From positions 1 to 44,976 of the forward strand of contig JACQYL010000067.1 of the NCBI GenBank assembly GCA_016208165.1: DNA of 44,976 nucleotides, given 5' to 3'. The stretch comes from Deltaproteobacteria bacterium (GTDB lineage Bacteria; Desulfobacterota; Desulfarculia; JACQYL01). The notes under the pieces were generated by a model that saw nothing but the letters and a program-made list of their open reading frames with translations, had not been told where the DNA came from and made no database searches. Positions 1 through 8,848 of the stretch are shown here, piece after piece (within the stretch, counting starts at the first letter, position 1; each line of letters begins with the position of its first letter). A program made the position numbers and the translations under genes.

Positions 1-367
1 AGGGATCGAACTTCTTTACAGCCTGCATCAACCCGATGTTTCCTTCCTGGATCAAATCCAATAGATTCTGCATCCAATATCTTTGGAAATCCAGGGCAAT
101 CTTGACCACCAGGCGCAAATTGGCAGTGATCAACCCGTAGGCCGCATCCATATCCCTTTTTTCATAGTACCGGGTGGCAAGATCCTTTTCTTCTTCCGGA
201 GTCAGGAGCTTGTACTGGTTGATTTCCCAGAGGTAGCGACGAAGGGGATCAAATTGCGCCGGAGGGGTCGAATATGTAGGCGACGTGTTCGAAGACTCCG
301 GCTCAGCCCTGGATTTTCGATCCCGGGAAACGTTTTCGCTTTTTGGCGTTCCTTTGCTCTGCTTCAT
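1..367 (-). CDS. rpoH: RNA polymerase sigma factor, RpoH (sigma-32)-like, 5' part only
   Basis: The gene runs off the left edge of the window, so only the first 122 residues are visible. It is a sigma-70 family factor, which directs core RNA polymerase to promoters. A polar, Ser/Arg-rich stretch of about 36 residues precedes region 1.2 ([16 protein letters not shown], 49-64). Region 2.1/2.2 follows with NLRLVVKIA (83-91) and [17 protein letters not shown] (104-120), the core-binding segment. The spacing and wording resemble deltaproteobacterial RpoH more than RpoD, which carries a longer region 1.1. The RpoH-box that would settle the subtype lies outside the window. Another group-2/3 sigma factor remains possible. 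The ATG at 365-367 is the first start after a promoter-like sequence and has no clear Shine-Dalgarno sequence. Confidence 0.85.
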   Translation of the reverse strand, partial: MKQSKGTPKSENVSRDRKSRAEPESSNTSPTYSTPPAQFDPLRRYLWEINQYKLLTPEEEKDLATRYYEKRDMDAAYGLITANLRLVVKIALDFQRYWMQNLLDLIQEGNIGLMQAVKKFDP

Positions 368-374
368 ACCTATC

Positions 375-404
375 TATATAATCTCCGGAGCAAAAACTGG
401 TCAA
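375..404 (-). promoter_or_regulatory. Candidate sigma-70 promoter for the rpoH-like gene
   Basis: On the minus strand TTGACC (complement of 399-404) is followed after 18 nt by TATATA (complement of 375-380). An overlapping TTATAT gives a 17-nt spacer. The predicted transcription start falls almost on the ATG at 367, which would make a leaderless or nearly leaderless message. Box match and spacing only. Confidence 0.4.
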
Positions 405-522
405 TGAAAATATGAAACAACCCGATTTCCGTAGTTAGGAAGCTCCCGACAGCCGGAGGGTTTAGTCCCGGAAAGAATGCCGTGAGGTTTTATCCGAGAG
501 TGGCGGTGGTAGGACCTGCCGG

Positions 523-564
523 GGAAGACAAAGAAATACCGACGCTTCGAGGCTGCGTCGGTAT
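523..564 (-). terminator. Rho-independent terminator closing the liv operon
   Basis: A perfect 10-bp inverted repeat (ATACCGACGC at 536-545 with GCGTCGGTAT at 555-564) encloses a 9-nt loop. Read on the minus strand the stem is followed by a T-rich tail (TTTCTTTGTCTT). It lies about 80 nt past the stop of the lipoprotein gene, the last gene of the liv operon. The rest of 368-646 shows nothing else recognisable. Confidence 0.75.
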
Positions 565-646
565 CGGACTTGCAGGCCGAACGTATGGATTTCAGGGGTC
601 GTCGAGCGCGTCTGATTTCGCCCGACGACCATCTACAAGCTACTGA

Positions 647-1243
647 TTATTCGGGGAATTTTCCTGAGAAAGCGACGACCGCGCTGACGCCGTCGGCGCC
701 GAACTGCGCCGCGCCCTCTTTAACATAGACGGGGAACGAGAAGGCCGAAATTCCCGTCCACCAAGACTCCAGCTGATCGAAAATGGACACATTCTTTTCT
801 TTCAGTTTGAATCCGCCGGTTACACCCAGGCTCATCATGCTCGTTCTCGCGTCGAAAACCGCCGGGACGCGAAGCTCGTTTGTTTTGCCGGCGGGGATCC
901 ACATGGACTCATACGCATTTACGGTATTGAGATCGAAATCCTCGAACGCTACCGTAAACCTGAAATCATCCAACACGACCGGATACTCATTCGGGTTGGT
1001 TATCTCGAACACAAACGCCAAAACCAGCGGAGCGCCTCGATTGTCGGCTTTTCCTTTGGTCGGCTCTACCTGACTTGAGTAATACCACCAACCCCAGTAG
1101 CTTGCAACTTCAACCTGGCTCAACGTAACCGTGGGCATCTTAAAGTTGTCCTGGGACGGTTTGACGGGTATGCATCCTGTGGCGCTAAGAGCGAATGCGA
1201 GAACGATCATCAACCCAACTAGGATTATTCTTCTAATTTGCAT
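647..1243 (-). CDS. LEA14/WHy-like outer-membrane or periplasmic lipoprotein
   Basis: This 198-residue protein starts with a lipoprotein signal peptide: a basic n-region (MQIRR), a hydrophobic core, then ATGC with the lipidated Cys at 24. The mature part contains ITNPNEYPVVLDDF (81-94) inside alternating hydrophobic strands. That pattern is typical of the LEA-2/WHy (LEA14-like) beta-sandwich found in many proteobacterial lipoproteins. The molecular role is not known. The ATG has a good Shine-Dalgarno (GAGGAG). The gene begins only 23 nt after livF, so it is probably the last gene of the transporter operon and may serve the same uptake system at the envelope. The link to transport is inferred from position alone. 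Confidence 0.7.
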   Translation of the reverse strand: MQIRRIILVGLMIVLAFALSATGCIPVKPSQDNFKMPTVTLSQVEVASYWGWWYYSSQVEPTKGKADNRGAPLVLAFVFEITNPNEYPVVLDDFRFTVAFEDFDLNTVNAYESMWIPAGKTNELRVPAVFDARTSMMSLGVTGGFKLKEKNVSIFDQLESWWTGISAFSFPVYVKEGAAQFGADGVSAVVAFSGKFPE

Positions 1244-1266
1244 GCGGGTCTCCTCTTATCAAGGTG

Positions 1267-2082
1267 TTAGGTAAGCCAGCGTTTCCTTCTCTTGTAGTGC
1301 TTGACATCACGGAAACTCTTTCTGCCACCCTTGTCGGTAAGGCCCAAGTAGAAATCCTTGATGTCCGGATTTTGTATGAGCCTTTCCGCTGTATCGTCCA
1401 TTACGATGCGGCCGTTCTCCATGACGTAGGCATAAGGAGCTACGTTAAGAGCCAGCTTGGCATTTTGCTCGACCAAGAGGATTGTAATATGTTGTTCCCG
1501 GTTGAGCTTCGTTATGATGTTGAAGATCTCGTGAATGAGCATGGGAGCCAATCCCATGGATGGTTCGTCGAGAAGGATCATTCTGGGCTCGGTCATAAGC
1601 GCCCGGCCAACGACGGTCATCTGCTGTTCTCCACCGCTCACAAAGCCGGCGGTCTCGTTCCTCTTCTCTTTCAATCGAGGAAAGTATCGGTACACCATGT
1701 CCAATCCGTCTTTTATCGGACTGCCGCTCTTTCGCAGGTGTGCGCCAACTCTTAGATTTTGCTCGACTGTGAGATGCTCGAACACTCTGCGACCCTCGAT
1801 CACCTGCACGATGCCCTTCTGAGCGATCTTTTCAGCGAATTGCCGGTCTATCCGATCACCCATAAACTCGATGTTACCATCCGTAACGGCTCCATCCTCA
1901 TGTTTGAGAAGGCCGGAAATGGCTTTCAGCGTAGTGCTCTTTCCGGCTCCGTTAGCTCCCAACAGAGCCACGATACCGCCGTCACTTACTTCCACGGATA
2001 CGCCTTTGAGGACGAGTATGACTTCATGATACTTGACCTCAATATTGTTGATCTTCAGGATCGATTCAGAGGATTCCGACAA
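1267..2082 (-). CDS. livF: Branched-chain-type ABC transporter ATP-binding protein LivF
   Basis: One of the two ATPase subunits of a HAAT-family (branched-chain amino acid type) ABC importer, 271 residues. Visible motifs are Walker A GANGAGKST (42-50), signature VSGGEQQ (148-154) and Walker B MILLDEP (168-174). LivF rather than LivG is indicated by the intact SGGEQQ signature and by its position at the 3' end of the operon. The C-terminus carries about 20 extra basic residues (KHYKRRKRWLT). The start is TTG: an AAGGAGG Shine-Dalgarno lies 8 nt upstream and no ATG is near. Substrate cannot be read from the sequence. The acyl-CoA synthetase in the operon suggests an organic acid rather than an amino acid. 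Confidence 0.92.
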   Translation of the reverse strand: MSESSESILKINNIEVKYHEVILVLKGVSVEVSDGGIVALLGANGAGKSTTLKAISGLLKHEDGAVTDGNIEFMGDRIDRQFAEKIAQKGIVQVIEGRRVFEHLTVEQNLRVGAHLRKSGSPIKDGLDMVYRYFPRLKEKRNETAGFVSGGEQQMTVVGRALMTEPRMILLDEPSMGLAPMLIHEIFNIITKLNREQHITILLVEQNAKLALNVAPYAYVMENGRIVMDDTAERLIQNPDIKDFYLGLTDKGGRKSFRDVKHYKRRKRWLT

Positions 2083-2151
2083 GGACCTAACCTCCTTGGG
2101 ATTCTTTACGTACGGATAGCGATTTCTTCGCGATTGGGGATACTGGAACTT

Positions 2152-3402
2152 CTACCAGCCGAGCCACTCCTTTTCCCATTTTTCGGACCAACGTCCTTTC
2201 ATATCCACTCGTTCCAGCAGGTCGAACTTGCCTTTCTCCCATTTATATATGTTCACCTGTCCTGCGGGCCTGTGGTCCGTGGCCGTATACGTGACGGGAG
2301 AGGCGCCGAGACCTATGGGCCAATCCGCCATGGTTTCGAACCCTTTCTTGAGGATGCCTTCCCCTGCCAGCGATCCCTCTTTATCGGCGCGTTTCATGGC
2401 TTCGGTAGCGATAAGAACATTGCCCCAGCCCTGAATGGTCCGGATGAGGCGCTTTTCCGCCGGGATGCCGGGATTGTACTTCTTTGCGTACTCCATCACC
2501 TTATCCATCAGGGGCACATTTTCACCGAAAAAGGCGCAAGGGGCGGCGCCGATGGCTCCTTCGGCAGCCTCTCCGGCCAGTCGCGGCAGATTTTCGTCGA
2601 AACCCCAGTTATTGATGATGTGATCCGCGCCCAGATCGAGGGCATAGGCATCTCGAAGCGTAGCCGCAACGCTCATCGTGGTGTTCCCATGCCAAACCAC
2701 GTCCGGCTTGAAATCCTTCATTCCCAGCACCTGACTCTTGGTATCCAAAGCCAGGAGAGACACGTCCTGATCGGGTCCGACCTCGAAGCCCAGCAGAACA
2801 GCCTGGTCTTTGACGGCCTTAATGGGCGCGCTGCAGTAAGGAGAAGCGAACATGTAGGAGCACAAAAACCGGGGTTTTCGTTTCTGATAGTCCGCTTTGG
2901 TGGGCCATACTTTATCGTACCAGGCGGTGAGAGCGGCTCTGGCATTGGTCGAGTAGTCCGTGGAAAAAAACAAATTGTAGGGTGTTTTCTTGGGATCCGT
3001 GAGATGCGCGGAATAGGAGGCGGACACATAGGGCATCTTGTCTTTCGTAACCGTGGGAGACAGCGCCTCTGTGTCACCCGTACCCCATCCTTGCACCAGG
3101 CTACATTTCAGTCGTTTGAACAGATTGTACTTGGTTAGGGCTTCAGGGATGCGGTAGCCGTAATCAAACTGGTACAGCTTGATTTCCTTGCCGTTGATGC
3201 CTCCGTTATCATTCACGTACCGGTAGGCTTCAGCGATGCCCAAGGCATAGTCCTTTCCAACGTCAGACGTGGCGCCGGTCATGTCGTTCAGCGCCCCGAT
3301 AATCACCTTTTCGGCCATGGCCGATGGAACACTAAAGCCGGCTGCCAGAACAACGATCAAAGCTGGAATCAACAACCATCTAAAGCAAGTTTCGGATTTC
3401 AT
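2152..3402 (-). CDS. livK: ABC transporter periplasmic substrate-binding protein, LivK-type
   Basis: Periplasmic binding protein of the HAAT-type importer, 416 residues. The signal peptide (MKSETCFRW followed by a hydrophobic core) probably ends at AMA|EK, residues 30/31. The mature protein opens with the family pattern VIIGALNDMTGATSDVG, followed by NDNGGINGKEIKL and repeated Rossmann-like segments of a type I binding fold. The ATG at 3402 was chosen over a GTG 39 nt upstream because a G-rich Shine-Dalgarno (GGGGGG) sits 4 nt before it and it starts a proper signal peptide. Downstream of livM by 92 nt and upstream of livF. Ligand unknown. Confidence 0.9.
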   Translation of the reverse strand: MKSETCFRWLLIPALIVVLAAGFSVPSAMAEKVIIGALNDMTGATSDVGKDYALGIAEAYRYVNDNGGINGKEIKLYQFDYGYRIPEALTKYNLFKRLKCSLVQGWGTGDTEALSPTVTKDKMPYVSASYSAHLTDPKKTPYNLFFSTDYSTNARAALTAWYDKVWPTKADYQKRKPRFLCSYMFASPYCSAPIKAVKDQAVLLGFEVGPDQDVSLLALDTKSQVLGMKDFKPDVVWHGNTTMSVAATLRDAYALDLGADHIINNWGFDENLPRLAGEAAEGAIGAAPCAFFGENVPLMDKVMEYAKKYNPGIPAEKRLIRTIQGWGNVLIATEAMKRADKEGSLAGEGILKKGFETMADWPIGLGASPVTYTATDHRPAGQVNIYKWEKGKFDLLERVDMKGRWSEKWEKEWLGW

Positions 3403-3494
3403 AGAACCCCCCTTTTTAGCGGATTGCAGGAAAGTTGCCACACTTCTCTACCCAAAGCCGAAGCAGTCGTCACCTCCTTCCTTGTTACTTGTTA

Positions 3495-4625
3495 TTAGTA
3501 GGAAAAGGGCCATAAATTGAAGTAGTTCTTGGCCTGCCACCATCGATACGCCAAGCCGTTGGGCTCGTAAATCAGAAACCCGCAAATGGCCAACCCGAAC
3601 AAACCGTCTTTGACGAACATGGACCGCATCAAAAGCGCCGGAAACACATCGGCCGTGATCATGATAAACTGATTCAGAATCTCGATAAGGATGCCCATGA
3701 AGATGGCGCCATAAATGGCGCCGTGCACGGAGCCGGCGCCGCCGATGAGGATAATCCCTACCAGCCAGAGAGAAAGAAACCAGGGAAAGTGCTCCGGACT
3801 TATAGCGGCCAGATTGCTCACCCAAAAGGCCCCCGCCACGCCGCCGATGAAACCGGCCACAAAAAAGGCAAAAAGCTTGTACTTGACGATATTGATGCCC
3901 ATGGTCTCCGCAGCGATGTCATTGTCGCGGATGGCGACCCACGCCCTTCCGACCTTGGAACGAAGGAGATTCAGTAGACCGGCGCAGCAAAGAATGACCA
4001 GCACGAGCATAAAATAGTAAATCTTGATACCGGAATCCATGAGCCAGGGACCGATCTTAATGGTCCCCGGCGGCAAGGAGAAGGCTTGGCCCCGTCCGCC
4101 AATTTGAGAGACGTACTGTGTCAAGATAAAATCAACGGTGATAAATTGAGCGGCCATGGTGGTCAGAATAAGGTAAAACCCTTTGACTTTGGCCGATGGA
4201 AGACCGAAAAGGACGCTCCACATACCGGCCGTTACGGCAGCCACGAAAATACTGACGGGATATGCCAGTCCCCAGTCAAGCATGAACTGCGGCCAGGGAA
4301 ACTGAAGGATCAACAGGGTGCTCGTATAGGCGCCGACCGCGATAAAAGCCGCATGCCCGAGAGTGACCTGACCGCAATAGCCGATAAGAAGCTGAACACC
4401 CAAAGCTCCTAACACATAGTATCCGATCACGATGAATACGGCAAAGGAAAATACCCCGCCGATGAATTCGACTTCTGCGATGTAAGGTTCGAGGAAAGGG
4501 AAGACCACAAACAGAAAAAGGAAAAGGAGGATCATCTTCCCCTTAACGAACCCTGTTTGCCACCAGGCGTGATCCTGGGAGTAGTTCTCGTGATAGGTAC
4601 CGCAAGGCAGGAAAGTCGTCGACAT
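3495..4625 (-). CDS. livM: Branched-chain-type ABC transporter permease LivM
   Basis: Inner-membrane permease subunit, 376 residues, largely hydrophobic with about eight to ten predicted membrane spans. The LivM signature GYCGQVTLGHAAFIAVGAY lies at 82-100. The cytoplasmic coupling loop is recognisable as GRAWVAIRDNDIAAETMGIN. A glycine-rich segment near GGAGSVHGAIYGAIF precedes the last helices. A soluble N-terminal stretch of 30 residues before the first helix is slightly longer than usual. The ATG at 4625 has GGAG 8 nt upstream. It pairs with LivH and is powered by LivF and LivG from the same operon. Confidence 0.92.
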   Translation of the reverse strand: MSTTFLPCGTYHENYSQDHAWWQTGFVKGKMILLFLFLFVVFPFLEPYIAEVEFIGGVFSFAVFIVIGYYVLGALGVQLLIGYCGQVTLGHAAFIAVGAYTSTLLILQFPWPQFMLDWGLAYPVSIFVAAVTAGMWSVLFGLPSAKVKGFYLILTTMAAQFITVDFILTQYVSQIGGRGQAFSLPPGTIKIGPWLMDSGIKIYYFMLVLVILCCAGLLNLLRSKVGRAWVAIRDNDIAAETMGINIVKYKLFAFFVAGFIGGVAGAFWVSNLAAISPEHFPWFLSLWLVGIILIGGAGSVHGAIYGAIFMGILIEILNQFIMITADVFPALLMRSMFVKDGLFGLAICGFLIYEPNGLAYRWWQAKNYFNLWPFSY

Positions 4626-4688
4626 ACGATCCGCTCCTTTTACTCAACGATTCTCATGAATTGACAGGAAACAGTCACCACGAGTCGC

Positions 4689-5573
4689 TTACACCCGCTC
4701 GATTCGTTCCCAACCCCACAGACCGAAAGGCTTGAACAGCAGAAAAACGGCCATGAATGCAAAGGGCGCAATCTCTTTTACGCCTCCGGGGAAGTATTGG
4801 TCCAAATAGGCCCCGCATAGGTTCTGGAGAACGCCGATGATGATTCCACCTACGATGGCTCCGGGAACGGAGTTCAAACCGCCCAAAACCACGGCAGGCA
4901 ACACCAGTAGGCCCAAATACCCAACGGAAATATTCAGACCGTTGATGTTGCCCAGCAGGCTGCCTCCAACACCTGCAGCCATGAACGCAATGGACCAGGC
5001 GGCCGCGTAAACAAACCGGGCGCTGACTCCGATAGAGAGGGCGGCCATCTCGTCGTCCGCGGTGGCCTGCATGGCCAAACCCCATTTTGTATATTTAAAG
5101 AACCCCACGAAAACGACGAGCAACAACAAAGCTACCACGAAACTCCATAGATACACACGGCCTATGACCAGAAAGCCGATGCGTATCGGCTCCATGGAGA
5201 AAACCGCAGGAGTGAAGACCCGGGTGTCCGTTCCCCAGATGATTTCGACTACGGCTCTGAAGAAGAAAGAAAGGCCTACCGTCACCATGATCACCGTCAG
5301 CACCGGCTCGCCAATGAGTTTGTCGAGGAAAATGCGCTCCGTAAGGATACCCAATATAAGTCCGATGATCAGCGAAATACCCACGGCCAGAACGAAGGGA
5401 ACACCCGCCTCGTAGAAACTTAAGGATACATACGCTCCGATCAATGTGAGCTCGCCCATGGCAAGGTTCAGAACACCGGAACACTTGTAGATCAGCACCC
5501 AACCCAGCGCGATCAATGCATAGATGCCGCCCACCATGACGCCCGTTGTAATCGTCATCAAAAATAGTTCCAT
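4689..5573 (-). CDS. livH: Branched-chain-type ABC transporter permease LivH
   Basis: Second permease subunit of the importer, 294 residues, starting directly with a hydrophobic helix (MELFLMTITTGVMVGGIYAL). The LivH hallmark LNLAMGELTLIGAY is followed by the coupling-loop region KWGLAMQATADDEMAALSIG. Near the C-terminus is GGLNSVPGAIVGGIIIG, common to LivH proteins. The ATG is separated by only 3 nt from the stop of the acyl-CoA synthetase gene and has GGAG within that gene's end, so translation is probably coupled. Confidence 0.92.
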   Translation of the reverse strand: MELFLMTITTGVMVGGIYALIALGWVLIYKCSGVLNLAMGELTLIGAYVSLSFYEAGVPFVLAVGISLIIGLILGILTERIFLDKLIGEPVLTVIMVTVGLSFFFRAVVEIIWGTDTRVFTPAVFSMEPIRIGFLVIGRVYLWSFVVALLLLVVFVGFFKYTKWGLAMQATADDEMAALSIGVSARFVYAAAWSIAFMAAGVGGSLLGNINGLNISVGYLGLLVLPAVVLGGLNSVPGAIVGGIIIGVLQNLCGAYLDQYFPGGVKEIAPFAFMAVFLLFKPFGLWGWERIERV

Positions 5574-5576
5574 TGC

Positions 5577-7508
5577 TTACTCCTCTGAAACAGCCAGATC
5601 GGTCACGCGAAGATCGGTCTTGATATGCGTCTCACGTCCGTCTTCATATTTTATGGTGGTGTCAATATGAATGATTTCCTGATCGCCGTAGAGCCCTTCT
5701 ACAATGTTCGAATATCTCCCCTCCACGAAAGCTCGCCGCAGCTTTCTCGTGCGGGTTAGCTCGTCATCGTCAGGATCGAATTCCTTGTACAGATTGATGA
5801 ACTTATGAATTCGCGCCGGGGAGGGGAGGTCTTTGTTCGCTTCCCCGATCTGTTTGGCAATGAGAGCGCAGATCTCCTCCTTTTGCGACAATTCGTGGTA
5901 GGATGTGTAGTTGAGTTTCTTCTCATCGGCCCACCTGCCCACCACTTCATAATCGATACACGTGACCGCGGTCACGAAAGGCCTCTCATTACCGATCACC
6001 CAGGCGTCCTTGACGTAGGGGCTGAATTTGAGCCTGGTTTCAAGGTATTGAGGGGAAAAGAGGCGGCCGTCCGAAAGAGTCATAACGTCTTTGCTGCGGT
6101 CAAAAACCACCAGATGGCCGTCTTCATCGATGAACCCCTTGTCTCCGGAATACAGCCAGCCATCCACCAAGGTGTTCTTAGTCGCTTCGGGATTCTTGTA
6201 ATACCCGAGGAATACTGAAGGACTTTTCGAAATGATTTCACCACCTTCCGTGATTTTGACTTCCGTGCCCGGAAGGGGAAGTCCTACGGTATCGAACTTG
6301 ATGCTGCCGTTTCGATGAACCACACTGATTCCCGCGATCTCCGTCTGACCGTATATCTGCTTCAGGTTCACGCCCAAGGCATGGAAAAAACGAAAGTGAT
6401 CGGGACCCATGGCCGCCCCGCCGGTGTAAGCATTTCGAATGTTCGAAAGCCCGAGATGGTCTCTCAGCTTCTTGTGGACGGTCCAGTAACAGAACTTCTG
6501 CAGCACTTTCCAATGAAAGGGTACGGGTTTCTTGTCGAATCCGAGATTGGCGACCTTATAGCCCACCTTCATGGCAAAAGTGTACAGATTGCGCTTGATC
6601 CACGTGGAATCCAAATGTTTGACTTGCACCGTTCGGGTCATCTGCTCATACATACGGGGGGGAGCAAACATGACGTGGGGTCCGATTTCCCGGATGTTCT
6701 CGAGAGCGGTTTCAGGTTCCTCGGGAAAATTGATCGTATAGCCAATCTGAAGTCCGCACGAGATGGACATCATTTGCTCTCCAATCCATGCGAACGGCAA
6801 ATACGAAACAAAGTCGTCCGTGGGTTGGCATGGATCCACCGCCATGAGGTTGTGCCCCATGGTGAGCATGTTATAATGCGTCAGAAGGGCGCCCTTAGGG
6901 AGTGCGGTCGTGCCCGAAGTATAGAACAGAAGCGCGATATCATCCCCCTGCCCTTCGTTGATGCGATCCTCGAAAAGCCGGGGTTCTTTTCTGTCCAGTT
7001 TGCGTCCCAGTTCCATGACTTCTTTGAGACTGATCAACACGTTTTGCTGGTAATTGCGCATTCCTTTCGGGTCGTCCCAGACGATCTTTTCCAGCTTCGG
7101 GCATTCATCGAGGATGGAAAGTCCTTTATCCACCTCTTCTTGGCCCTCTCCCACCAGAAATTTGGTGTCCGAATGATCGATGATGTATTTGACTTCTTCC
7201 ATCAGCGAATCCTGGAAGAGCCAGACACCGATGCCTCCGGCGCAGAGCGCCGCTATTTCCGTCCAGAGGCCCTCGGGCCTATTATCGCCTATGAGCGCTA
7301 CCTTATCTCCCCGTTCGAGGCCTAAACCGATCAGTCCCAAAGAGATCAATTTCACTCGATCTAGATAGTCCTGCCAGGTAAGGGGGCGCCAGACGCCGAA
7401 TTCTTTCTCCCGCATGGCGATTCTGGAAGCGCCGTATTTCCGGCACTGTTGCAGAAAAAGCTTGGGTATGGTCAGGTCTTTACTAATCTCGACGGAAGGA
7501 CCGGTCAT
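5577..7508 (-). CDS. Long-chain-type acyl-CoA synthetase (AMP-forming) embedded in the liv operon
   Basis: A 643-residue ANL-superfamily ligase that activates a carboxylic acid with ATP to an acyl-adenylate and then to acyl-CoA. Motif A3 is YTSGTTALPKG (about 196-206). The adenylate-binding motif appears as IYGQTE, and A7/A8 as YSGDKGFIDEDGHLVVFDRSKDVM in two halves. The C-terminal region has RTRKLRR, where the catalytic Lys is expected. Length and wording fit the FadD/FAA long-chain group, but family members in such operons often take aromatic or branched acids. The ATG at 7508 was chosen because GAGGAG lies 6 nt upstream, overlapping the livG stop. An import-and-activate role for the operon is an inference. 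Confidence 0.88.
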   Translation of the reverse strand: MTGPSVEISKDLTIPKLFLQQCRKYGASRIAMREKEFGVWRPLTWQDYLDRVKLISLGLIGLGLERGDKVALIGDNRPEGLWTEIAALCAGGIGVWLFQDSLMEEVKYIIDHSDTKFLVGEGQEEVDKGLSILDECPKLEKIVWDDPKGMRNYQQNVLISLKEVMELGRKLDRKEPRLFEDRINEGQGDDIALLFYTSGTTALPKGALLTHYNMLTMGHNLMAVDPCQPTDDFVSYLPFAWIGEQMMSISCGLQIGYTINFPEEPETALENIREIGPHVMFAPPRMYEQMTRTVQVKHLDSTWIKRNLYTFAMKVGYKVANLGFDKKPVPFHWKVLQKFCYWTVHKKLRDHLGLSNIRNAYTGGAAMGPDHFRFFHALGVNLKQIYGQTEIAGISVVHRNGSIKFDTVGLPLPGTEVKITEGGEIISKSPSVFLGYYKNPEATKNTLVDGWLYSGDKGFIDEDGHLVVFDRSKDVMTLSDGRLFSPQYLETRLKFSPYVKDAWVIGNERPFVTAVTCIDYEVVGRWADEKKLNYTSYHELSQKEEICALIAKQIGEANKDLPSPARIHKFINLYKEFDPDDDELTRTRKLRRAFVEGRYSNIVEGLYGDQEIIHIDTTIKYEDGRETHIKTDLRVTDLAVSEE

Positions 7509-7509
7509 A

Positions 7510-8331
7510 TTATCTCCTCGTAGCATAAAGATCTTCTTCCCCAAGATAGGCCTTGATCACCTCCGGATTGACCTGGACTTCCTGGGGAGTCCCATCCGTG
7601 ATCACGTTTCCGAAATTCAACACCAATACGCGATTTGATATGTCCATTACCACACCCATATCATGCTCTACCAGAACACAGGTCACCCTCCAGCGCTCTT
7701 CTTCGTTCACATCCAGGATGAAGCGCGCCATATCCTCCACTTCCTCGAGATTCAATCCGGCGAGCGGTTCATCCAAGATCAGGAGTTCGGGTTCAAGGGC
7801 CAGCGCCCGGCCTAGTTCAACCCGTTTTTGCAGGCCGTAGGGAAGCATTCCCACGGTCTTATGCCGGATGTGTTCGATTTCCAACAAATCGATGATTTCT
7901 TCCTCGATGAACCTACGATGGTTAAGCTCCTCCTTGGCCGTCTTTCCCACATAGATACTGCCGGCGGCAATCCCCGACTTCATGTGGATATGACGACCGA
8001 GGCGGATGTTGTCCAACACCGTCATGCCGCTGAACAGTTCGATCTTCTGAAACGTGCGGGCGATGCCAAGCTCCGCCCGTCTGTGGGGGCTCAGCCGGCC
8101 GATGTCTTTTCCGGCGTATCGGACGCTTCCCCGTTGGGGCCTGTAGAGACCGTTGATGCAATTCATCATCACGGTCTTCCCCGCACCGTTGGGGCCTATG
8201 ATGGAATGAATTTCCCCTTTTGCCACCTGCAGCGAAACTTCTACAAGCGCGGCCACCTTGCCGAAATGCATATGAACGTCTTCCAGTTCGAGAAGGACGT
8301 CTCCCTCTTTGAGGCCACTTCTTGGGACCAT
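7510..8331 (-). CDS. livG: Branched-chain-type ABC transporter ATP-binding protein LivG
   Basis: First gene of the operon, 273 residues. Walker A GPNGAGKT is at 46-53, the Q-loop at TFQ (93-95), the degenerate LivG signature LPYGLQKR at 163-170 and Walker B LLILDEP at 183-189. The absence of a canonical SGGQ and the ~20-residue insert before it are typical of LivG. The ATG at 8331 has GGAGG 8 nt upstream. The reading frame stays open 34 codons further upstream, but that part shows no family similarity. The coding region ends 1 nt before the acyl-CoA synthetase ATG. Confidence 0.92.
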   Translation of the reverse strand: MVPRSGLKEGDVLLELEDVHMHFGKVAALVEVSLQVAKGEIHSIIGPNGAGKTVMMNCINGLYRPQRGSVRYAGKDIGRLSPHRRAELGIARTFQKIELFSGMTVLDNIRLGRHIHMKSGIAAGSIYVGKTAKEELNHRRFIEEEIIDLLEIEHIRHKTVGMLPYGLQKRVELGRALALEPELLILDEPLAGLNLEEVEDMARFILDVNEEERWRVTCVLVEHDMGVVMDISNRVLVLNFGNVITDGTPQEVQVNPEVIKAYLGEEDLYATRR

Positions 8332-8451
8332 CTGGCTAACCTCCGAGTAACCTGGCGCTGCCGGGCAAGGCAACAATGATGTTTGAATACGGTGCGCAAC
8401 CAAATCGGATTCGTTCTGGTCAAGTTGGATCAAGCAATTTCAACAAAAAAC

Positions 8452-8501
8452 GAAAACTCAAAAAGCCATCCCCGACCGCATTGGCTCGGAAAGGGTGGCT
8501 T
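8452..8501 (-). terminator. Terminator-like hairpin upstream of the liv operon
   Basis: Minus strand: AAGCCA pairs with TGGCTT, extended by CCC/GGG with one bulge and an inner CCGA/TCGG, followed by TTTTTGAGTTTTCG. It lies about 120 nt before the livG start. It could end transcription from upstream or act as an attenuator in the liv leader. Confidence 0.5.
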
Positions 8502-8789
8502 AAGAAACCGCATGTTCAAGTAAGCGGGGACAAAACTGAAGGGCTGATGTTAAAGGAACCAAAAACTTGTCCCGTACCCTCGCCTGTTTTTCTAGTACGG
8601 AGTTGAACGCGCTGGGGAGCGGCATGGATCCAAGGCACACTTCTTTCGCAACATTCCTTTTCTAAAGTTTTCAGGACGGCGTACAGCAGCGTTCTTCTTT
8701 GGAATGGGGTCGGGAACAACCATGGAGACGACCTACACACTGCTTCGTCTATCCTCCCACAGGAACCACAGAAATCCATTTCAAATTTT

Positions 8790-8848
8790 ACCAAAAATCA
8801 CAAGAAGTTAGATGACCTGTTCACCTGCAGGGGCACCTAACTTCTTGT
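8790..8848 (-). terminator. Probable terminator of the dgt gene
   Basis: A perfect 12-bp inverted repeat (ACAAGAAGTTAG at 8800-8811 with its complement at 8837-8848) has a smaller CCTG/CAGG stem in the loop. On the minus strand it is followed by GATTTTTGG. It lies 135 nt beyond the dgt stop, so it most likely ends that transcript. Confidence 0.55.

Noticed and set aside
1759-3138. Long open frame (459 codons) on the plus strand
   Set aside because: It is antisense to livF and livK, has no ribosome-binding site or family similarity and is explained by the codon bias of the real genes.
8516-8794. Possible 92-codon gene on the minus strand
   Set aside because: No ribosome-binding site, no recognisable segments, composition like non-coding DNA.
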